Assembly (NCBI GenBank): GCA_023014485.1
Contig: JAJOZX010000920.1
Location: 79,501-143,500 of the forward strand
Reading direction: 5' to 3'
Source: Bathynomus jamesi
Taxonomy: Eukaryota > Arthropoda > Malacostraca > Isopoda > Cirolanidae
DNA length: 64,000 bases
Positions 56,699-64,000 of the stretch are shown here, piece after piece. Position numbers and translations under genes: made by a program. The notes beneath the pieces were generated by a model. It did no database searches. It was not told where the DNA came from and saw nothing but the letters and a program-made list of their open reading frames with translations. Within the stretch, counting starts at the first letter, position 1, and each line of letters opens with the position of its first letter.

Positions 56699-57496
56699 TG
56701 TACGTGGCTACCATTTGATAATGAACCAATTACTAGATGAAAACAGCTTCATTTCATCAAGAAGGAAGTTAACGAAGCGGTTTATTAGTGTGTGTGTGTG
56801 TGACGGAATCGACATCATGAGGATGTACACAGCTCGTTGCGACACGTACGTGCGTATCCCGACATTTGCGGTGTCGCGGTGAGTTATCTTTATCCATGCT
56901 ATTTTTTATCATGAAAAAAAAGGGGATATAATTAAGGTTAGGTTACGCTAGATTAGGTTTGGTTAGTTATTAATAGGTTTTTAAAATTGGGCGAGTGTCG
57001 CGGCACGAAATTGAATATGTGAGAAAGTGTGAAACTATCGCGGTTCTGTACCCGCTTAATGTATATTCTTAACGTACATTAAGCGTGCTTCCATACGTGG
57101 TTAATGTATTCCGACTGAATGCTAGAGAGAATATTTAATGTGGGAAAGTTATTCTTGCATCGAAAGAAGTAACGAAAATAGTATCATACAATAGAAGAGC
57201 GAGAACTTGGGGGGTTGTTATAACCTTGGTTGTTTGAACAGAGTGCCAGAAAGCTCTCTCAGTCCCTGTTCCAGTTTTGATTAATGAACTCCGAATTTTG
57301 AATGTTTGGTGTTCTCTCTCGCTACAGTATACGGAACCCTCTTTCCTAAATTAATTATATAGCAGAGATTACACTCCATTTTTCATGCAAGGTTTTACTC
57401 CATCAGCGATTCGTTGTTTATTTAAAGGTAGAAAGGGCTTTGAGTGAATCTACGAGGAACACTATTTAAATTTGCACAAACATTGTTCACGTTTTT
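56697..57496. other. no gene; degenerate telomere-like tract
   Basis: AAGGTTAGGTTACGCTAGATTAGG is near 56933. Otherwise unrecognised. Confidence 0.4.
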
Positions 57497-57498
57497 AT

Positions 57499-57539
<41 letters not shown>
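57497..57539. repeat. (TA)n microsatellite
   Basis: 43 bp of TA abutting the LINE C copy. Confidence 0.95.
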
Positions 57540-57541
<2 letters not shown>

Positions 57542-57584
57542 GGAAGTACACAGCTCAGTACCACCAGTACCCATTCCTATTCAT

Positions 57585-59260
57585 TATCATGCTGACAGAC
57601 ATAGACAATGCAGTAACCGACAACAGTATAGTAACATCCTTTGCTGACGATACAAAGATCAGCAGAAAAATCAGTAATGCAGAAAAGGTGGAAGGCCCTA
57701 CAAAGGGACACAAACAGAATACAATATACAAATGGTGAGAACGCAATAACATGAATTTTAACACCGAAAAATTTCAGCTCTTGAGATATAGAGGAAACAA
57801 AGAATTTATTCAGTATATTATGCTCCAGATGGACGGGAAATTCAGAGAAGCACGAAAGCAAAAGATTTAGAGGTAATAATAACCGATGATGCAAAATTTG
57901 AAAGAGAGTTAGATAGCGATAAACAAAGCAAAAAGAGTTACCGGACAGCTATTGAGAACCTTCAAAAGAAAGGATGAGAATATAATGATTTCCCTGCTGA
58001 AAACACTGATCATACCAAAACTTGAATGCTGCTCAGTCTTGACGTCTCCATACAAAAAAGAAGAAATTAATAAACGAAGAAATTTAAAGAAATTTCCCAG
58101 CCAAGATTGATGGCTGCAAAGAACTCAACTAATGGGAAAGGCTACTGAAATGAAAACTATGGAAAACTGGTGCATTTAAGGTAACGAAAATGGTCCACTG
58201 AGTACGTAGGTAGTTAATCTAACAATTATTAAACTCCTTTTATGTCAATGACTGGGTGGATGAAACCAATTGGTTGCTGATCAGAGTTAATCTCCACATT
58301 AGTATTTATGTACTGTGTGATAGAGCGTGCTTGGTAGTGTTGAAACACTACCAATCAACCAACAAACACAGAAGAAGCTGGGGGAAAAGCCTGAACAAAG
58401 GACATGCAAAAAGAGCGGCATGGCGAGCGAAGGGGCTTGAAACGGAACACCAACTCCAGCTTAAGTACGCTCAACTAAATTAAGCAAATAGAAGAAAGAC
58501 TCCAATAAGATGATCGGGCCTGACGAAGGAGACCAGGACTTATCTAATAACACTTAGTAAGTGAACCATTGTATTTCTAAACCCCAGTTTAGTGATAACA
58601 TTTAAAATAGGTCCAGTTAAATTAGGCGTACATTGTGGTCTAACACCTAGCATCAACTCATAGTTTAAGAAAGGCTGTGGTAAATTACCCTAACCTAATT
58701 TGGTGGGTGAGGAATCCTACTGTGGACCTCAATTTACTCTATCCCCTCTGGACCATTTCCGGAATCTCTAGGCTGACCCGTACGAGGTTAAACTTAAACT
58801 ACTCTACAGTTAGACTGGAGATGTTAGGAGTGGGTTAATTGGGGACCAATTCATACAGAGCATTTTTAATAAAAATGTTCGCTGGAAAGGAGAAAAGTCA
58901 TAATTTACACATGGAAAATGATTAAAAAACTGGTACCTAACCTCAAACCTGGTACCTACCTACCAAACAACGGTGAAAAATAGGAAACGTAGAATGTGTA
59001 ATGTTTCCAAACTGAAGGCCAGACAAGGCCTTCATTGTCAGGGGGCCAAGACTTTTTAACTAGCTTCCGAAAAACATAAGGAACATCGCGGGTGTCAAAG
59101 TTGAAATCTACAAAAGAAAACTAGATGCCTGGCTCAGGACGTTACTGGATGAGCCGAGTGTGCCTGTCTATTGCGATGTAAATCGCGGGACAGCAACTCG
59201 CTCCTCCTCTAGACCAGGTCTAGAGGTGGAGCCACCAGCTTGACCTTCATGTGAAGAGAG
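57585..59260 (+). pseudogene. LINE C copy 2: reverse transcriptase C-terminal half and 3' UTR
   Basis: Plus strand: LTDIDNAVTDNSIVTSFADD with TKISRKI (catalytic motif near 57645), NNMNFNTEKFQLLRYR, RTFKRKDENIMISLLKTLII and KIDGCKELN-like sequence to about 58150. About 650 bp of unrelated sequence (58200-58860) then intervenes. The C-terminal part resumes near 58900 with MENDxKTGT-like and GPRLFN sequence and ends LRTLLDEPSVPVYCDVNRGT, ATRSSSRPGLEVEPPA. The 3' UTR has AGCTTGACCTTCATGTGAAG. Multiple stops and frameshifts. It is the better-preserved relative of the fragment at 2.3-3.2 kb. Confidence 0.8.
58200..58860. other. unidentified insertion in LINE C copy 2
   Basis: Separates two collinear halves of the reverse transcriptase. 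It includes a short hairpin (TTGGTAGTGTTGAAACACTACCAA) and a 75-codon frame I do not recognise. Ends were not resolved. Confidence 0.45.
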
Positions 59261-59422
59261 AATGACGCACTGAACTTCTACCTTATTGAAACAGTATATT
59301 TGGAATTATGTTTTCCCTTTTCAATTATGTATGTAAAACTGACATACATTGTGCCATTCCGTTGATGAGCTTTACCATTTGTTCTTGAGGAAAATCATCG
59401 TGGTTTACTTTTATCAATCCTC

Positions 59423-59424
<2 letters not shown>

Positions 59425-59477
<53 letters not shown>
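59425..59477. repeat. (TA)n microsatellite
   Basis: 53 bp of TA, tail side of SINE1. Confidence 0.95.
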
Positions 59478-59481
<4 letters not shown>

Positions 59482-59710
59482 GTAAAGAACGACGCTTGTT
59501 TAGAAGAACGTTTCGCACAAGATGAGGAGAAAGAAAGAACAAATGAAAAATGAGGCAACCACCCGGGAATCGAACCCGGGATCTTCCGATTGCCGGTCAG
59601 ATATGCTAACCACTACACCATGGGCCTCGATCTATCAGAAGTCGTAATTCTCCTACATACGAGCAGAAACCAATGCCCTGAGGGGGCACCTCCCGCATGT
59701 CGCACATATA
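59478..59710 (-). repeat. SINE1 with tRNA head and leader
   Basis: Minus strand: leader (GCGGGAGGTGCCCCCTCAGG region, 59710-59628), tRNA-like head 59627-59560 (GGCCCATGGTGTAGTGGTTA; GGTTCGATTCCCGGG) and body to 59478. The same arrangement as at 43.9 kb. Confidence 0.85.
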
Positions 59711-59717
59711 TACATTT

Positions 59718-59839
59718 TAACTGCAAACAACAGTATAATTAATGTAAAGAACGACGCTTGTATAGAAGAACGTTCCGCGCAAGATGAGGAGAACAAGCGT
59801 CGTTCTTTACATTAATTATACTGTGTGTTGTTTGCAGTT

Positions 59840-59840
<1 letters not shown>
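59718..59840. repeat. SINE1 body foldback
   Basis: Arms 59718-59761 and 59793-59840 are inverted copies of the SINE1 body (TAAAGAACGACGCTTGT and mirror) around a 31-nt loop. Confidence 0.88.
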
Positions 59841-59854
<14 letters not shown>

Positions 59855-59871
<17 letters not shown>

Positions 59872-61775
59872 TATATCGCTTTTGCTAGGTTTCATCACTG
59901 CATAATTAGGGTGAAAAAAAAACCTTAAGCCACCCAGTAATCTTTACATTCTTAAAAATGTTTATAGTTGCATATCATTACACATTTAAATGTAACTTTT
60001 GTAACAGTGAATTCAGTGTGCAACATTAACATACCTTTTTCAGTTTTTAGAGAAGTAAAACCTTCGTACCTTTCGTACCTTTTTGTTAAAACGTAAGAAC
60101 CATGTTCTCTATTTGATTCCGTAACTTTCTGTTTTTGGGGTTCTCTTCCTATTAACTGCGTAACTTCGGCGTAACACCGTTTACTAGAATGAAAACTATT
60201 ACGAGTTCTTTCCAGATAAATATAACTCGTAAAATCCTGTAACTTAAATAGTGCGTAATAGGCAATGTATATCAATATAAAATTTAGATTCCAATTAAAA
60301 TAAAGTTAGTGTAAACACGTATTCATGCATATGTTTTGCAATTAAATGTAATTAAAATTGTGTTACTGTTGAGCTGCTCACAGTAAGACAAAAAGAATGT
60401 AGGCGCTTAATTAAAAGAATGCATCGAAAGTATTTTTGAATATTCATTACATGGTAATTACATGGTATGATCTCTTCTTATTAAAATTTCTTTGGAAGTA
60501 TTTTTGAGATCCGCTCTGTCTCCGCATGCGCGTTGGTCTCGCTAAGGTCAGTTCACAGTTTACACGAGGAAATGCGTGAAAGATTAATCTTTTAAAATGA
60601 ATTTAAATCATGGTTGATTGTGGTCTACGTTTAAGTCTATATTTTATTTTACAAATTCTTATCGGTGTTCTATGAAATAGTTTAACAAATTCGAACAGAT
60701 TGGTTAAGTATTTAGTGATAAATACGTACTGAAGTTTGGTTAATTACGCATTTGAGTTTGAATTAAGGATGTTTGCAATTTCTTTGACTTAAGTTTAGAA
60801 ATGTATGATGCGCAGTTGTTAAATTTAATAATGCAAGTTTTCATATCTTCAAAGTTTCTCTTCGTAAACTTTGTAGTTTTTATAAATAAAGTTTTGAATT
60901 GTGGTTCTTATTTTTTATGTATGTAAGTCAAAAAGCAACATTATATTCAACTGTTCAAAAGTAAATCGTAAGCAAAACATTTGGAGGTGTTTAAAATGTG
61001 GGTACGAAATGTGTTAAAACGTGTGCTTTAATTTTCATCAACACACACACACACACACACGTATAATAGTTATTTTTTGATATTGATACCTTATATATAT
61101 AATATATATATATATATGCGTGTGCGTGTACTCGCGCATGCATGCATGTTTATTATTTTCAAATCTGGCAATACACCGTACGAGAAAAGAGATTCTTGTC
61201 TGTGAATTTCATTTTTCAAGAAACTTTACTGTGGAGCAATTTTTTTAAAAGAGAGAGAGAATTTTTTCAATTACAGGTCGGCGTAATTCATCATGTAACA
61301 GCTTTGGATCATCAATTAGAATGAAGATTAAATGTATGATAGAAAAAATCGATAAATATATAAAAGTTGTGCGCGCGCGCCCGCTTGCGTAGGCAACTGG
61401 GCATAAGTGAGGTGGAGTGTGTGATAATTCACAGATGTACAGGAGTATTTTTTTTTGGTGTAGTACATTAAAAATGTATATTAAAAACTAAAATCTTTCT
61501 TACATTCGCGAAAAAGGTATGTTGGGCCTGGTTAGGTTAGGACCTCAATGTTTAATGACCACAGAAATCACACTTGGATCCCTCATTTACGTCCGAAACA
61601 CTTCCATGGTACTAAGGTTACATTAGGTTTAATTGGGTTTTGGTCAATTATTTTTTTAAATAAATGGATTTAAAAAAGAAATCTGTACTCACTTATTCGA
61701 AGGTGCACTCAGTGTGTGTGTGTGTGTGTAACTAATTAAAAATTGAAAGAATTATAAATTTGAAAAGATGTCCAC

Positions 61776-61778
<3 letters not shown>
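59855..61778. other. no gene; simple repeats
   Basis: Holds (TA)n at 59855-59877, (CA)n at 61042-61060, (TA)n at 61093-61118 and (TG)n at 61712-61729. A 107-codon minus frame at 59952-60275 is unrecognised. Degenerate GGTTAGGTTAGG is near 61530. Confidence 0.45.

Positions 61779-61833
<55 letters not shown>
61779..61833. repeat. (TC)n microsatellite 5' of LINE A copy 4
   Basis: About 55 bp of TC ending at the LINE. Confidence 0.95.
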
Positions 61834-61836
<3 letters not shown>

Positions 61837-64000
61837 GGTGAGTCGGGTAGTGTAAGTACGGCTGAGTCTGCGGTTGGCGACGGGTATCGAAAGGTATCGG
61901 GTAAGAAGGCTGCGAAGCCGAAGCCTGAGATCCCGGTTGCCGCTGTCGGGACCTCCAACCGCTTTAGTCTCCTGTGCACGAAGGAGGAAGACACCGTTTT
62001 GATTGGGGACTCACAGATCAGGGGCTAGGAGAAGTACTTTGCTTCTGCAAACCAGGACAGGAGGAAGGGAAGGAAGGTGCTTACCCTGGCGGGGAACGGC
62101 GCACTTAAGGAAGGAGTTAGAGAAGCTTCGCGTGGTTAGTAGGAGGCTTGCGATCGTTGTCCACGCTGGTGGCAACGACCTGTTCCTCAAAGGCGGTAGG
62201 GTGGGTTCGACCGAAGAGATCATCACCGAGATCATGCCTCTTGCGGATGATCTAAAGCTTCAGACGGGAATGATGATGGGTATTTTACCGCGGATGAATG
62301 CCAGTGACTACGCGCTCAGTAAGGTCATTGGCATCAACGAGAGGGTGCAAGACATACGTTCCACTGGGCGTGAGGTTTGTTGACCCGTTCGACTCGTTTT
62401 CGGGTAGGTGGAACCTTTATCAGATGGATGGTGTCCACCTTAATGTCAAGGGTAAAGGTGTGCTAGGCACGCTGCTTGACCGGCACCTATACCGTATGGT
62501 GAGGTCAAGCCCGGGGATTGATGATGGGCCCCACCGAGGAGAAATGATCTTAAGCCGGTGGTGGACGTACCTTCAACTGAAGGGTGCGTCCATGTACAGG
62601 TTGGTGACCCTCCTTCCCTATTGGAGGGGCTCAGCCTCCTGCGGAAGTTGCCCCCTCGTTGGTGAGGGGTTCTTCAACTCCCGACAGCCCTGGCTGTTCG
62701 GGAAACGGGTCGTGCTAGGGGGCGGTCAGAATAGGGAAGGCTCCCTTCGTGCAGTGCTTTTTAATGCTAGGTCGATAAGGAATACGTTTTGCGAGCTACG
62801 GGGGCTCTTAGCATCAGAATACTAGGATATCGATGCTATTACCAAGTCCTGGATTCATACTGATGGTAGGGACTACGTTGGGGAGTTCGAGATTCCCAGG
62901 TATCGAATGTTTCGCAAGGACCGCACCCGTGGGGAGGGTGGAATGGTACTAATATACGCGAGGGACACGTTGAGTCCGGTTGACTGCAAGTTCCGATCGG
63001 CACGGGAGTTGCTTGGCGTCAATCTGAACGTGGGAGGGACGAACTATAGGTTAATCTTGGTGTACAGACCGCATCTCCTTCTTGAGGAGGATACAGTACA
63101 GCCCTGTACACCGAACTCAGTATCCTGCTAGGGGACAGGGTGTGTGTAGTTTTAGGAGACTTCAACTGTCGCGACATAAACTGGGAAGACAGGACTGCTG
63201 ATGCCGAAGGGAGGAGGCTAGTTGACTTTGCTGAGGAGAACTTCCTGACTCAGTAGGTCAATGGTCCTACACGAGGCAAAAGCGTTCTAGACTTAGTTTT
63301 CACGACCGAAGACAACCTCGTCACTGGCCTCGCCCTTGACGAATCGTTGGGAGGGAGTGATGACGGTCTGATTACGATGTGTGTCTGTGTCCCTCGGGTG
63401 AAGCGAGGTAACTGGAGAGGCAGTAAGCTCGATCTACGGCGGGCGGACTTTGTTGGCCTCCGTGATAGCGTAGGTGAGATGGGATTAGAGGTCGGCGGCG
63501 ATGTTGAGGAAGTGTGGAGTGCATTCCGAGACCAGTTTATGGTGCTATAGTCTGCTGCCATACCCTCAAAACCGGTCAGCCCTGCTTCAACGCAGCCTAA
63601 GTGGTTCAGTCGTGACATCGCTTTGGCTATTCGAAATAGATAAGCTGCGAATAGAAGGGCGAAGGCCAAACGTTCCCATGAGAACACTGAGGCGTATGCC
63701 CGCCTCTGCAGGGAAGTGAAGGCGAAGGTTAGGCTAGCTAAACGTAACGAAGAACTCCGGGTGGCAAGCCTCTGCAAGGGGAACCCAAAGGAGTTCTTCA
63801 GTGATGTTAATAGTAGAAAGCCCATTAGAAACATGATAGGCCCGTTAAAGGGCCGAAGCGGCGCGTTGCGGACCTCCGACGCGGACATTACTAATGTGCT
63901 GAATTAGTACTTTGGGGGAGTATTCACCAGGGAGGACAGCCGCGTCATCCCCGACCCAGGCGTCAGGCCCGAAGGTGCTGGGCTGGATAGTGTTCGGTGT
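61834..64000 (+). pseudogene. LINE A copy 4: ORF1 esterase, endonuclease, RT start (runs off window)
   Basis: Collinear with copy 2 from its ORF1 region. ORF1 pieces: SNRFSLLCTKEEDTVLIGDS with the nucleophile Ser, then a TAG near 62028, HAGGNDLFLKGG near 62160, and DGVHLNVKGKGVLG near 62430. ORF2: SLRAVLFNARSIRN near 62745 (first Met of copy 2 is Val here), MFRKDRTRGEGGMVLIYARD, LGDFNCRDINWE, then a SDDGLI in place of SDHSLI, so the catalytic His of the endonuclease is lost. The linker and start of the reverse transcriptase continue to 64000. Stops occur near 62823, 63257, 63549, 63641 and 63905. Confidence 0.88.

Noticed and set aside
59952..60275. 107-codon minus-strand frame as a host gene
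   Set aside because: AT-rich, without recognised motifs or context.

Overview
The window looks like intergenic DNA from a large, repeat-rich arthropod genome, most likely a decapod crustacean (inferred). Reasons: very long and frequent (TA)n, (TC)n and (CA)n microsatellites, tRNA-derived SINEs, CR1-like and jockey-like LINEs, many hAT and Tc1/mariner elements, and short TTAGG/CCTAA (arthropod telomere-type) tracts. No host protein-coding gene, rRNA or functional tRNA could be supported. Almost every coding segment belongs to a mobile element, and most are broken.

Layout. 0-7 kb: a hAT transposase remnant split by a 185-bp hAT MITE, a tRNA SINE, then a stack of a CR1-like LINE fragment (minus), a Tc1-like transposon and a nearly complete hAT transposon (4202-6892). 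7-13 kb: reverse transcriptase and transposase fragments carrying several hAT MITEs with exact 8-bp target duplications, two of them sharing one target. 12.4-16.3 kb: three short TIR elements. 17-24 kb: three head-to-tail copies of a CR1-like LINE ('LINE A') separated by (TC)n or (TC)n/(AC)n tracts; the longest copy has an SGNH-esterase ORF1 followed by endonuclease and reverse transcriptase. 25.9-27.9 kb: a related LINE ('LINE B'). 28-37 kb: hairpins, a hAT remnant and two mariner-type elements. 39-42.3 kb: a jockey-type LINE (minus) interrupted by two DNA elements. 42.7-50.7 kb: SINEs, microsatellites, CR1 fragments and foldback repeats. 51.1-54.06 kb: a 2.96-kb DNA transposon encoding a spliced, unusual transposase-like protein. 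55.5-64 kb: a mariner derivative, a second CR1-like 'LINE C', SINE dimers and a fourth LINE A copy that runs off the window.

How it works together: the LINEs encode the endonuclease and reverse transcriptase that could have copied themselves and perhaps the SINEs; the hAT and mariner transposases are the likely sources of the MITEs. Nesting gives a relative order of insertion. The best candidates for something undescribed are the 51.1-54.06 kb transposon with its possible short relatives at 12.4 and 46.3 kb, the association of LINE A with (TC)n tracts, and the repeated insertion of hAT-like elements into (AT)n tracts.
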